From CAVONB01 sp963697205 (GTDB taxonomy: Bacteria; Pseudomonadota; Alphaproteobacteria; Rhizobiales; Hyphomicrobiaceae), in NCBI GenBank assembly GCA_963697205.1, contig CAVONB010000007.1, positions 1 through 64,000 of the forward strand: 64,000 nt of DNA. Direction: 5' to 3'. Positions 47,847-56,313 of the stretch are shown piece by piece. The position numbers and the translations under genes were made by a program. Within the stretch, counting starts at the first letter, position 1, and the number at the start of each line of letters is the position of its first letter. Below the pieces are notes generated by a model. The model did not search any database. It worked only from the letters and a program-made list of their open reading frames with translations, and was not told the DNA's origin.

Positions 47847-50531
47847 TCAAATGTTTGGGCCCTTGAGCCGTCCTTCGATCGCGGCCAGTGCGTCGTCGGC
47901 CTTGCTGCCGTCGGGGCCGCCGGCCTGGGCCATGTCCGGGCGACCACCACCGCCTTTGCCGCCGAGGGCTTCGGCGCCGACCCTGACGAGATCGACCGCG
48001 CTCAGGGAGGCGACGAGATCCGGGGTGACGCCGACGGCGATACCTGCCTTGCCGTCCTCGGTGACGCCGACGATCGCGACGACGCCCGAGCCGATCTCCT
48101 TCTTGCCTTCGTCGACAAGGCCGCGCAGATCCTTCGGGTTCAAGCCGTCGACGGTGCGCGCGAGCAACTTGAGTGCGCCGACCTGACGGATGGCCGGGGC
48201 GACGGCGGCGCCGGCCTTGGCGGTGCCGCCGGACAGTGCGAGATCGCGTTTGGCGTCGGCAAGCTGGCGCTCGAGCTGCCGGCGCTCCTCGGCCAGGCTG
48301 CGGACGCGCTCGACGACGTCGTCGGGCCTGACGCGCAACAGCGCGGCCAGCTCTCGGACGCGCCCGTCCTGGTCGGCCAGGAAGCGTCTTGCGCCATCGC
48401 CAGTGAGGGCCTCGATCCGGCGCACGCCGGCGGAACTGGCGGTTTCGGAGATTACGCGGACGAGGCCGATGTCGCCCGTGCGTGCGACGTGGGTGCCACC
48501 ACACAGCTCGACGGACCAGGCCTTGTTCGCCTTGGGACCGGAGTGGCCCCGGCCCATGGAGACGACGCGGACCTCGTCGCTGTACTTCTCGCCGAACAAC
48601 GCCATCGCGCCGGACGCCTTGGCATCCTCCAGCGCCATCAGCCGTGTTTCGACGGGTCCGTTCTGGGCGACGTAGGTGTTGGCCATGTCCTCCACGGCGC
48701 GCACCTCGTCGGGGCTCATCGGCTTCTGGTGGACGAAATCGAACCGCAGCCGGTCGGGGCCGACGTAGGAGCCTTTCTGGGCGACGTGCTCGCCGAGGAT
48801 CTGGCGCAGGGCCTCGTGCAGGAGATGGGTCGCGGAGTGGTTGGCGCGGGTTGCGCCGCGACGGCTGTGATCGACGTCGAGCTCGACGGCGGCGCCGACC
48901 TCGAAGGCGCCGCGCTCGACGGTGCCGACGTGGACGAACAGGTCGCCCAGCTTCTTCTGGGTGTCATCGACGCGAAATCGCGCGCCGTCCGGGCCACGAA
49001 TGATGCCGGTGTCGCCGACCTGGCCGCCCAATTCTCCATAGAACGGTGTCTGGTTGACGATGATCGCGCCGGTGTCGCCGGCGGCGAGACGGTCGGCGGG
49101 GTTGCCGTCCTTCAGTGCCGCGGTGATCACGCCTTCGGCAGCCTCGGTGTCGTAGCCGAGGAACTCGGTGGCGCCCAGTCGATCGCGGATCTCGAAATAG
49201 ACCGTCTCGGTCGCGGCCTCGCCGGAGCCCTTCCAGGCGCGCCGGGCGTCCTCCTTCTGGTGCTCCATGGCCGTCGAGAAGGCGGCGGTGTCGACGGTGA
49301 TGCCACGGCCGCGCAGGGCGTCCTCGGTCAGATCGAGCGGGAAGCCATAGGTGTCGTAGAGGCGGAAGGCGGTCTCGCCGGCGAGCACGTCGCCTTTCGC
49401 CAGGCCGCTGGTCGCCTCCTCGAGCAGGTGGAGGCCGCGCTCGAGGGTCTTGCGAAACCGCGTTTCCTCGAGTTTCAGCGTCTCGGTGATGAGTGCCTGG
49501 GCGCGCGGCAGTTCGGCGTAGGCGTCGCCCATCTGCCGGACGAGGGCGGGGACGAGGCGATGCATCAGCGGCTCGCGTGCGCCGAGCAGGTGGGCGTGAC
49601 GCATGGCGCGGCGCATGATCCGACGCAGGACGTAGCCGCGGCCTTCGTTGGATGGCAGGACGCCGTCGGCGATGAGGAAACTCGCCGCGCGCAAGTGGTC
49701 GGCGATGACGCGGTGCGAGGCCTTGTGCTCGCCCTTCGCGGCCACGCCGGTGAAGTCGACGGATGCCGCGATCAGGGCCTTGAACAGGTCGGTCTCGTAG
49801 TTGTCGTGTGTGCCTTGCAGGACGGCGGCGATGCGTTCGAGCCCCATGCCTGTGTCGATCGAGGGCCTAGGCAGGGGCAGGCGCGTGGCGGCGTCGCGCT
49901 GCTCGAACTGCATGAAGACGAGGTTCCAGATCTCGATGAAACGGTCGCCATCGGCATCTGCGGAGCCGGGCGGGCCGCCTGGGATCTTGGGGCCATGGTC
50001 GAAGAAGATCTCCGAGCACGGGCCGCACGGGCCGGTGTCGCCCATGCGCCAGAAGTTGTCGTCGGACGCGATGCGGATGATCCGCTCGTCGGGAAAGCCG
50101 GTCAGCTTCTTCCAGATGCCGTAGGCCTCATCGTCCTCGGAATAGACGGTGACGGTCAGCCGCTTCTTGTCGAGGCCGAACTCCTTGGTGACGAGCGTCC
50201 AGGCCAGCTCGATGGCGCGCTCTTTGAAGTAGTCGCCGAAGGAGAAGTTGCCGAGCATCTCGAAGAAGGTGTGATGGCGCGCGGTGTAGCCGACGTTGTC
50301 GAGGTCGTTGTGCTTGCCGCCGGCGCGGACGCATTTCTGCGCCGTCGTGGCGCGCTGGTAGGGGCGGGTCTCCTGGCCGGTGAAGACGTTCTTGAACTGC
50401 ACCATGCCGGAGTTGGTGAACATCAACGTCGGGTCGTTGCGCGGGACGAGCGGGCTCGAGGGCACGATCTCGTGGCCGTTCCTGGCGAAGAACTCGAGGA
50501 AGGCAGTTCTGATCTCGGTGACGCCGGTCAT
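47847..50531 (-). CDS. alaS: Alanyl-tRNA synthetase
   Basis: An 894-residue class II synthetase of normal length. N-terminal catalytic core from TEIRTAFLEFFARNGHEIVP, with PSSPLVPRNDPTLMFTNSGM and DTGPCGPCSEIFFDHG. The editing domain has the HSATHLLHEAL and later CGGTHV zinc-ligand motifs. The C-terminal DHHA1-type domain ends with GGKGGGGRPDMAQAGG. It charges tRNA-Ala and edits mischarged Ser and Gly. The ATG at 50531 was chosen because it starts at the conserved MTGVTEIR; the open frame continues 60 codons upstream through low-complexity sequence. It is downstream of recA on the same strand, as in many alphaproteobacteria. Confidence 0.97.
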   Translation of the reverse strand: MTGVTEIRTAFLEFFARNGHEIVPSSPLVPRNDPTLMFTNSGMVQFKNVFTGQETRPYQRATTAQKCVRAGGKHNDLDNVGYTARHHTFFEMLGNFSFGDYFKERAIELAWTLVTKEFGLDKKRLTVTVYSEDDEAYGIWKKLTGFPDERIIRIASDDNFWRMGDTGPCGPCSEIFFDHGPKIPGGPPGSADADGDRFIEIWNLVFMQFEQRDAATRLPLPRPSIDTGMGLERIAAVLQGTHDNYETDLFKALIAASVDFTGVAAKGEHKASHRVIADHLRAASFLIADGVLPSNEGRGYVLRRIMRRAMRHAHLLGAREPLMHRLVPALVRQMGDAYAELPRAQALITETLKLEETRFRKTLERGLHLLEEATSGLAKGDVLAGETAFRLYDTYGFPLDLTEDALRGRGITVDTAAFSTAMEHQKEDARRAWKGSGEAATETVYFEIRDRLGATEFLGYDTEAAEGVITAALKDGNPADRLAAGDTGAIIVNQTPFYGELGGQVGDTGIIRGPDGARFRVDDTQKKLGDLFVHVGTVERGAFEVGAAVELDVDHSRRGATRANHSATHLLHEALRQILGEHVAQKGSYVGPDRLRFDFVHQKPMSPDEVRAVEDMANTYVAQNGPVETRLMALEDAKASGAMALFGEKYSDEVRVVSMGRGHSGPKANKAWSVELCGGTHVARTGDIGLVRVISETASSAGVRRIEALTGDGARRFLADQDGRVRELAALLRVRPDDVVERVRSLAEERRQLERQLADAKRDLALSGGTAKAGAAVAPAIRQVGALKLLARTVDGLNPKDLRGLVDEGKKEIGSGVVAIVGVTEDGKAGIAVGVTPDLVASLSAVDLVRVGAEALGGKGGGGRPDMAQAGGPDGSKADDALAAIEGRLKGPNI

Positions 50532-50629
50532 GGATGCTCGGATGTTTTGTGCTCGTCCCGGCCTGAAGGGCGGGTCATTGAGGGTCAGCGACCTTGTAGC
50601 GGCGCCGTCCGACACTGTCCACAAAGGGA

Positions 50630-50690
50630 GGGGCCCGACACAGGGAGGGGCCCACAAAGGCCGGGTGCCACAAGGGGAGGGGCGGGTGCC
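50630..50690. repeat. Imperfect G-rich tandem repeats in the alaS leader
   Basis: A unit close to CACAAAGGGAGGGGCCCG is repeated about four times with changes (starting near 50630, 50639, 50653 and 50669). On the plus strand it provides several GGG runs spaced by one to nine bases, so quadruplex formation is possible. It lies about 100-160 bp upstream of the alaS start, in its likely 5' leader. Confidence 0.55.
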
Positions 50691-50830
50691 GCGCTGGTTC
50701 AGCGCCGACACGCAACGGAGACTGGGGCAACCCCGGGCAACTCTCGGTCAACTCAGGACCGACGCCGAGTCGACTGCGAGCCCAGCCAGGGCCGACCCGG
50801 TGCCGGTTCTAGGCCGACGCCGGTACTGCG

Positions 50831-50860
50831 AAAACGCCTCCGCGCTGGGCACGGAGGCGC
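50831..50860 (-). terminator. Rho-independent terminator downstream of recA
   Basis: On the minus strand: CGCCTCCG (50852-50859), a nine-base loop, then CGGAGGCG (50835-50842) followed by TTTT. It lies about 170 bp after the recA stop and separates recA from alaS. Confidence 0.75.
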
Positions 50861-51029
50861 TTAAACATGTTGCGTGTGGAAAGACCTGTCGCCGGCCGGT
50901 CGGCTGCCGGCTCCGGGTGGACGGGCGGCCGGTCAGCGGCGACTGCGGCTCGATTTGCGCCGGCCGCTCTCGACAACCTCGGCAGTTGGCAGATCGTCAG
51001 TCGCCAGGGCTTCGATTTCGCCCTCGACG

Positions 51030-52112
51030 TCAGCTGTCCATCTCCTCGCCGTCGGTGCTCTCCTCGGGGACGGCGAGCATCTTTTCGACCAGGATGCCGG
51101 CGCTCTGGCGCACGGCGGCCTCGATGGCATTGGCCACGGCGGGATGCTCGCGCAGGAACGACTTGGTGTTCTCGCGGCCCTGGCCGATGCGCTGGCCGTC
51201 ATAGGCGTACCAGGAGCCCGATTTCTCAACGACGCCGGCCTTGACGCCGAGGTCGATGATCTCGCCGAGCTTGGAGATGCCTTCGCCGTACATGATGTCG
51301 AACTCGACCTCCTTGAACGGAGGGGCGACCTTGTTCTTGACGACCTTGACGCGTGTCTGGTTGCCGACGACCTCGTCGCGATCCTTGATGGAGCCGATGC
51401 GCCGGATATCGAGGCGCACGGACGCATAGAATTTCAGGGCGTTGCCGCCGGTGGTCGTTTCCGGATTGCCGAACATGACGCCGATCTTCATGCGGATCTG
51501 ATTGATGAAGATGACCATCGTCTTGGACTTGGAGATCGAGCCGGTGAGCTTGCGCAGCGCCTGGCTCATGAGGCGGGCCTGAAGGCCGGGCAGGCTGTCG
51601 CCCATGTCGCCTTCGATCTCGGCCCGCGGCGTAAGCGCGGCGACGGAATCGATGACGAGGATGTCGACTGCGCCGGAGCGCACCAGCGTGTCGGCGATCT
51701 CCAGCGCCTGCTCGCCGGTATCGGGCTGGGAGATGAGGAGGTCCTCGACCTTGACGCCCAGCTTGCGGGCGTAGACCGCGTCGAGGGCGTGCTCGGCATC
51801 GACGAAGCTGCAAATGCCGCCCCGCTTCTGTGCTTCGGCGATGACATGCAACGCAAGGGTCGTCTTGCCCGACGATTCCGGCCCGTAGATCTCCACGATC
51901 CGCCCCTTGGGCAGGCCGCCGATGCCGAGGGCGATGTCGAGGCCAAGGGATCCCGTGGGGATCGCTTCGATATCGATGGTCTTGTCATGCGCGCCCAGGC
52001 GCATGATCGAACCCTTGCCGAAGTGCTTCTCGATGTGCTGCAGCGCCGCCTCGAGAGCCTTGTGCTTGTCCATGTTACCCCCTTCGACGACGCGAAGCTC
52101 CGGCTTAGTCAT
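51030..52112 (-). CDS. recA: Recombinase RecA
   Basis: A 360-residue RecA of usual length. Visible motifs: Walker A GPESSGKTT within VEIYGPESSGKTTLALHVIA, DAEHALDAVYARKLGV, Walker B ILVIDSVAALTPRAEIEGDM, loop L1/L2 region FINQIRMKIGVMFGNPETTT and GNALKFYASVRLDIRR. The C-terminus is acidic (EESTDGEEMDS). It forms the DNA-strand-exchange filament and activates LexA self-cleavage in the SOS response. The ATG at 52112 gives the common MTKPELRVVEG N-terminus; 24 upstream codons of open frame lie in the regulatory region. A palindromic element sits about 85-110 bp upstream. Confidence 0.98.
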   Translation of the reverse strand: MTKPELRVVEGGNMDKHKALEAALQHIEKHFGKGSIMRLGAHDKTIDIEAIPTGSLGLDIALGIGGLPKGRIVEIYGPESSGKTTLALHVIAEAQKRGGICSFVDAEHALDAVYARKLGVKVEDLLISQPDTGEQALEIADTLVRSGAVDILVIDSVAALTPRAEIEGDMGDSLPGLQARLMSQALRKLTGSISKSKTMVIFINQIRMKIGVMFGNPETTTGGNALKFYASVRLDIRRIGSIKDRDEVVGNQTRVKVVKNKVAPPFKEVEFDIMYGEGISKLGEIIDLGVKAGVVEKSGSWYAYDGQRIGQGRENTKSFLREHPAVANAIEAAVRQSAGILVEKMLAVPEESTDGEEMDS

Positions 52113-52160
52113 CGGAATCCCCTTATGGCATGCGTTGCAGATCGAGCCAATCGATGGTGC

Positions 52161-52219
52161 ATGATGTACATCATTTGTTCTCATCTGTCATCCGGTTTTG
52201 TTCTTGTCGGGAGAACAAA
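52161..52219 (-). promoter_or_regulatory. Candidate recA operator region
   Basis: Three elements lie upstream of recA. An inverted repeat TTTGTTCT-N7-AGAACAAA (52197-52204 and 52212-52219) has perfect eight-base arms. A third identical half-site TTTGTTCT (52174-52181) is a direct repeat of the first, offset by 23 bp. The perfect 14-base palindrome ATGATGTACATCAT occupies 52161-52174. The GTTC/GAAC cores are reminiscent of alphaproteobacterial LexA sites (GTTC-N7-GTTC), but the arrangement is inverted instead of direct. The region also lies upstream of the divergent VOC gene. Confidence 0.55.
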
Positions 52220-52354
52220 CGGTGTGGAGAACGTCCGGCGGGGTGCGGAATGGATGCGGCCGCGCCGAATGGGCCGGCGGTGCTTTTGGGCTGGCCCGGA
52301 GCGGGCGCGGGGATATGCTCTGCGATCTGTCGCCCGAGCGGAGGACGTTCAAGC

Positions 52355-52743
52355 CATGTCGCGGTTCGCATTCCATCACATCCACCTGCGCAGTCCCGAT
52401 CCCGAGGCGACGGCGGCGTTCTTCGAGCGGATGTTCGACGCGGAACTGATCCGCTCCACGGTCCAGGGCAAGCCGCGCATCGACATGACAGATCGGCGGT
52501 GCGAGCGTCTTCATTGCGCCGGTCGCTCCGGGGGACGGTGTCAACGGGCCGCCGGTGACGCCTTATCAGGGGCTCGACCATTTCGGCCTGCAGGTCACGG
52601 GGATCGATGCCATCGCAGCGGAACTGAAGGCAAAGGGGGCGGTGTTCACGATGGAGCCGACCACGCTGCGCCCGGGCGTTCGCATCTGCTTCATCCGCGG
52701 GCCGGAAGGTGTCTCGATCGAATTGGTCGACACCAGCGTGTGA
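52355..52743 (+). CDS. VOC-superfamily (glyoxalase-like) protein, one frameshift
   Basis: Two halves of one small VOC protein lie in different frames. MSRFAFHHIHLRSPDPEATA, followed by AFFERMFDAELI, is the first beta-alpha-beta unit with the metal-ligand His. After an extra G at about 52491 the frame continues IGGASVFIAPVAPGDGVN, YQGLDHFGLQVTGIDAIA and ends FIRGPEGVSIELVDTSV, with the second His and Glu positions. The corrected length is about 129 residues. Members act as metal-dependent lyases, dioxygenases or resistance proteins; substrate unknown. It converges on the next gene with the two stop codons one base apart. Confidence 0.72.
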
Positions 52744-52744
52744 G

Positions 52745-53803
52745 CTACTGCGGCAGGAGATACTTGGCTGCCGCCGTCGAAGCGGGTCCACCGATCACGC
52801 AGGGCAGGCCGAACTGCACCTGACCGAGCGCTGCCGCGGCTACGCACCCGAGCGCGATCGCCGTCGTGCCGGCCTGTGCCCACCAGGCCATGTTGCGGTT
52901 CTTGGCCGGTCCCTTCTGTTTAAGCGTCTCGATTCGGGCGATGGCGTCGGTCCTGAGCTTGGCAGTCTCGTAGGTCTCCACCGCCTCGATGATCGCACGC
53001 AGTTCGGCTGCGATCGGCTTGGGTTGAAGGCTCGCGTCTTCCTTCAGCATCGCCAGCAGGTCGGTGTCGCGAGCTGCGTTCTTGGCCAGCGTCCACTTGG
53101 CCATGGCGGCGACGGTGAGCTTTTCGACGTCGTTCTGCTCGTTGGCCCAGAGCAGTGCAGCCGCGATGCGCCGCATGGCCGCGCGCGAACCGGTGGCGAA
53201 ATAAAAGCCCCAGTTGGCGTCCACGGCGGCCGGTCCCGTTTCGATCGGGAGGGCCTGGAGGGGCTGCATCTTGCCGGAAAGGTAGCGATCGATGAGCACG
53301 CGGCGCGCGGGCATGCGCTCCGTCACTGCGCGCAGGCGGTCCTGCCAGTCGGGCAGCCCGGAGTAGGCGAGGGCCTTGACGACGATGACCTGATCGGGCG
53401 GCGGCAGCGGGAACATGCGCGCGACGAGCTTTGTCGCGTTGGCCGGATTGGCCGACAGCACGCCGGCGGCAAAGCCGAGATAGACGCCGGCGCTCTCGAT
53501 CTCCTTGACCATCGCGAGCCGGGCCATCGCCTTGACGAAATCGGGCAGGCGGTCGGGCTGGGGCTTGGCGCGGTAGCCGTCGATGAAGCGGAGCAGGTCC
53601 TCGGGGGCGTCGAAGGCCGGCGCCGGGGGCGCTTTCGCAGCGCGCTTGCGCGCAGCGTCCGCGGCCGGTCCATTCGTGAGGACGCCAACCGTCAGCAGCA
53701 GTGCGAGGAAGGCTTTGGCCGTTCGCAGTCCGTCTCGCCGGCGCTGGGCCAGCGCCTGGACAGGTGTGCGAGGGGGCGGCTGGCTGGGCGACTGCGGACG
53801 CAT
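52745..53803 (-). CDS. Exported protein of unknown function
   Basis: A 352-residue protein. N-terminus: a polar stretch, then FLALLLTVGVLTNGPAADA, a signal peptide or anchor. The middle is helical, with tandem TPR-like or repeat-like character (DLLRFIDGYRAKPQPDRLPD, IESAGVYLGFAAGVLSANPA). A C-terminal hydrophobic segment (WWAQAGTTAIALGCVAAAAL) is followed by FGLPCVIGGPASTAA. I cannot assign a family beyond recalling conserved uncharacterised proteins in Rhizobiales. The ATG at 53803 has GAGG just upstream. Located between recA and uvrC and convergent with the VOC gene. Confidence 0.75.
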   Translation of the reverse strand: MRPQSPSQPPPRTPVQALAQRRRDGLRTAKAFLALLLTVGVLTNGPAADAARKRAAKAPPAPAFDAPEDLLRFIDGYRAKPQPDRLPDFVKAMARLAMVKEIESAGVYLGFAAGVLSANPANATKLVARMFPLPPPDQVIVVKALAYSGLPDWQDRLRAVTERMPARRVLIDRYLSGKMQPLQALPIETGPAAVDANWGFYFATGSRAAMRRIAAALLWANEQNDVEKLTVAAMAKWTLAKNAARDTDLLAMLKEDASLQPKPIAAELRAIIEAVETYETAKLRTDAIARIETLKQKGPAKNRNMAWWAQAGTTAIALGCVAAAALGQVQFGLPCVIGGPASTAAAKYLLPQ

Positions 53804-54061
53804 GGAACCTCACTTCTCGCTCGCCTGAGCGCCGCTGCCGGGCGGGTGCGTCGCTCGAGCGCGCGCACGGGCATGCGGCTCGTGTTGGCACGGGAAATGT
53901 CTGCTAACGACAAGGGGATGGCGCTTTTGCGGCGCGGCCGCACGGCGCGTCTTTGCGGCGTCGCCGGGCAGACGTGAGGCGGCGCGGGATCTGGTGGATC
54001 GCCGGGGACGTGAGGGTGCGGCGTCTGGACCGGACGCACGGCGTGGACTAACTGATGACGC

Positions 54062-56233
54062 ATGGCCAACGAAACCACCAGCGACGCCAAGACGGGCGAA
54101 GATGGCGTGGCGGCAGCGCCCCAGACGCCGCCGGCCGGCGCGGGAGACGTGGCCGCGCCGATGCCGACGGGGCCGGAGGTGATCGCGGGCTATCTCAAGC
54201 ACTTGAAGAGTGTGCCCGGCGTCTATCGCATGATCGATGCCAAGGGGGACGTGATCTACGTCGGCAAGGCGCGGAGCCTGAAGGCGCGCGTGTCGAACTA
54301 CGTCCGGCTCGGCGGGCATACGAACCGCATCGCGCGGATGATCCAGGCGACGGCGTCGATGGAGTTCGTGACGGTGCGCACGGAGGCCGAGGCGCTCCTG
54401 CTGGAAGCCAACCTCATCAAGCGCTTCCGGCCGCGCTTCAACGTGCTGATGCGCGACGACAAGTCGTTTCCCTACATCCTGATCGCGCGCGACCAGGCCG
54501 CGCCGCAGATCATGAAGCATCGCGGCGCGCGCAGCCGGAAGGGCGACTACTTCGGTCCGTTCGCTTCGGCCGGCGCGGTCGAGCGCACGGTCAACATGCT
54601 GCAGCGTGCGTTCCTTTTGCGCTCGTGCTCCGACAGCGTCTACGAGAGCCGCACGCGTCCCTGCCTTCTCTACCAGATCAAGCGCTGCGCGGCGCCGTGC
54701 ACGGGCGAGATCAGCCTGGAGGACTACGGGCGTCTGGTCGACGAGGCCGTGCGCTTCCTGCGCGGCGAGAGCCAGAGCGTGCGTCAGATGTACCAGAAGC
54801 TGATGGAGGAGGCGGCCGACAAGCTCGAGTTCGAGCGCGCTGCGATCTACCGCAACCGGTTGTGGGCGCTGGCGCACGTCACGGCGGACCAGTCGATCAA
54901 TCCCGAGGGCGTCGAGGAAGCGGACGTGTTCGGTGCGCACCAGGACGGCGGGCAGACGTGCATCCAGGTGTTCTTCTTCCGCTCGGGCCAGAACTGGGGC
55001 AATCGCGCGTACTACCCCAAGGCGGACAGCGCGCTGCCGGTGGAAGAAGTGTTGGACAGCTTCATTGCGCAGTTCTACGACGACAAGCCGGTGCCGGGCC
55101 TGATCCTACTGTCCCACGAGCCGCCGAACCGGGCGCTGCTGGCCGAAGCGTTGTCGACGAAGGCGGAGCGGCGCGTGGAGATCCGCGTTCCGCAGCGCGG
55201 GTCGAAGACGGGGCTGACGGAGCACGCGACGCAGAATGCGCGCGAGGCGCTGGCGCGGCGATTGGCCGAGACCGCGACGCAGAACACGCTGCTCGCAGGC
55301 ATCGCGGAGCGGCTCGATCTGCCGCGCGCGCCGCGGCGCATCGAAGTGTTCGACAACAGCCACATCATGGGCACCAACGCGGTCGGCGCGATGATCGTCG
55401 CGGGACCGGAGGGGTTCGTCAAAGGCCAGTATCGCAAGTTCAACATCAAGTCGGAGAGCCTGACGCCCGGCGACGACTACGCGATGATGCGCGAGGTGCT
55501 GACGCGGCGGTTCAAGCGGCTGGTGGTGGCGGAGGCGGAGCCGGCCTCGCTTGCGGATGCGACTTTGGAGTCCTCCGCTGCCACCGCCTCTTCTACCCCC
55601 ACGCCGCTTCCCTCCCCGCAAGGGGGAGGGGAGCCGGAGGCGCCAGATGGCGGGGAGGCGGGTGCGCCAGCATCTGAGCCGCGTCCCGACGTACTTCTCG
55701 GGGGCGGGGGGCGCGACGACATCGCCGCCGAGCGCGAGGATGACGACGATGCCGAGGATGATCCGGTTGCTTTTCCCGACCGCCCCGATCTCGTGCTGAT
55801 CGACGGCGGCGCGGGGCAATTGGCGGTCGCGTGCGCGGTGTTCGCCGATCTCGGCATCGACGACATCGCGCTGGTCGGTGTCGCCAAGGGGCCGGAGCGC
55901 GACGCGGGGCGCGAGCACTTCCACATTCCCGGCCGTGCGAAGTCGCTGATGCTCGAGCCGCGCGATCCCGTGCTCTATTTCGTGCAGCGCTTGCGCGACG
56001 AGGCGCACCGCTTCGCCATCGGCACGCATCGCGCCAAGCGATCGAAGGCGATCGCGGCCAACCCGCTCGACGAGATCGGCGGCATCGGCCCGACACGCAA
56101 GCGCGCGCTCCTGCAACACTTCGGCTCGGCCAAGGCCGTCTCGCGCGCGGGCGTGGAGGACCTGAAGGTCGTCGCCGGCATTTCCGCGGAAATGGCCCAG
56201 AAGATCTACGACTTCTTTCAGCGCGGTGAGTAG
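54062..56233 (+). CDS. uvrC: UvrABC system protein C with a repeat-derived insertion
   Basis: A 723-residue excision nuclease subunit, longer than the usual 600-680. GIY-YIG domain: KSVPGVYRMIDAKGDVIYVG, then KARSLKARVSNY. A Cys-containing segment (TRPCLLYQIKRCAAPCTGEI), UVR motif (MYQKLMEEAADKLEFERAAI), RNase-H-like nuclease domain (IEVFDNSHIMGTNAVGAMIV) and C-terminal helix-hairpin-helix motifs (IGGIGPTRKRALLQHFGSAK) follow. Between LTRRFKRLVVAEAEP and PDLVLIDGGAGQL lies an extra, low-complexity Pro/Gly/Asp-rich stretch of about 85 residues containing a palindromic DNA element (55607-55633). With UvrA and UvrB it cuts both sides of bulky lesions. Start ATG 54062. Confidence 0.96.
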   Translation: MANETTSDAKTGEDGVAAAPQTPPAGAGDVAAPMPTGPEVIAGYLKHLKSVPGVYRMIDAKGDVIYVGKARSLKARVSNYVRLGGHTNRIARMIQATASMEFVTVRTEAEALLLEANLIKRFRPRFNVLMRDDKSFPYILIARDQAAPQIMKHRGARSRKGDYFGPFASAGAVERTVNMLQRAFLLRSCSDSVYESRTRPCLLYQIKRCAAPCTGEISLEDYGRLVDEAVRFLRGESQSVRQMYQKLMEEAADKLEFERAAIYRNRLWALAHVTADQSINPEGVEEADVFGAHQDGGQTCIQVFFFRSGQNWGNRAYYPKADSALPVEEVLDSFIAQFYDDKPVPGLILLSHEPPNRALLAEALSTKAERRVEIRVPQRGSKTGLTEHATQNAREALARRLAETATQNTLLAGIAERLDLPRAPRRIEVFDNSHIMGTNAVGAMIVAGPEGFVKGQYRKFNIKSESLTPGDDYAMMREVLTRRFKRLVVAEAEPASLADATLESSAATASSTPTPLPSPQGGGEPEAPDGGEAGAPASEPRPDVLLGGGGRDDIAAEREDDDDAEDDPVAFPDRPDLVLIDGGAGQLAVACAVFADLGIDDIALVGVAKGPERDAGREHFHIPGRAKSLMLEPRDPVLYFVQRLRDEAHRFAIGTHRAKRSKAIAANPLDEIGGIGPTRKRALLQHFGSAKAVSRAGVEDLKVVAGISAEMAQKIYDFFQRGE
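55607..55633. repeat. Palindromic element inside the uvrC coding sequence
   Basis: CTTCCCTCCCC (55607-55617), loop GCAAG, GGGGAGGGGAG (55623-55633): an 11-bp stem with one mismatch (a T-G pair). It encodes the LPSPQGGGE-type segment. Such palindromes, translated as P-L-P-S-P-x-G-G-G-like runs, occur as dispersed repeats in alphaproteobacterial genomes. Here the reading frame is kept. Confidence 0.75.
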
Positions 56234-56309
56234 GGGGCGCCCTGAAGGCGATCGCCAGGACGCGAGAACATCAAGCTTCGCAGGCGTCCAGCCGTCTTCG
56301 TCGGATTTG

Positions 56310-56313
56310 CGGA
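56310..56313. repeat. Left 4-bp target duplication of the IS1182 element
   Basis: CGGA directly before the left inverted repeat; identical to 57977-57980. Confidence 0.7.

Noticed and set aside
47580..50864. Plus-strand open frame of 1,094 codons opposite alaS
   Set aside because: Composition reflects the reverse complement of a GC-rich gene; alaS on the minus strand has unmistakable motifs.
50874..52823. Plus-strand open frame of 649 codons opposite recA
   Set aside because: Shadow of recA; the last part runs across the VOC gene in the wrong frame.
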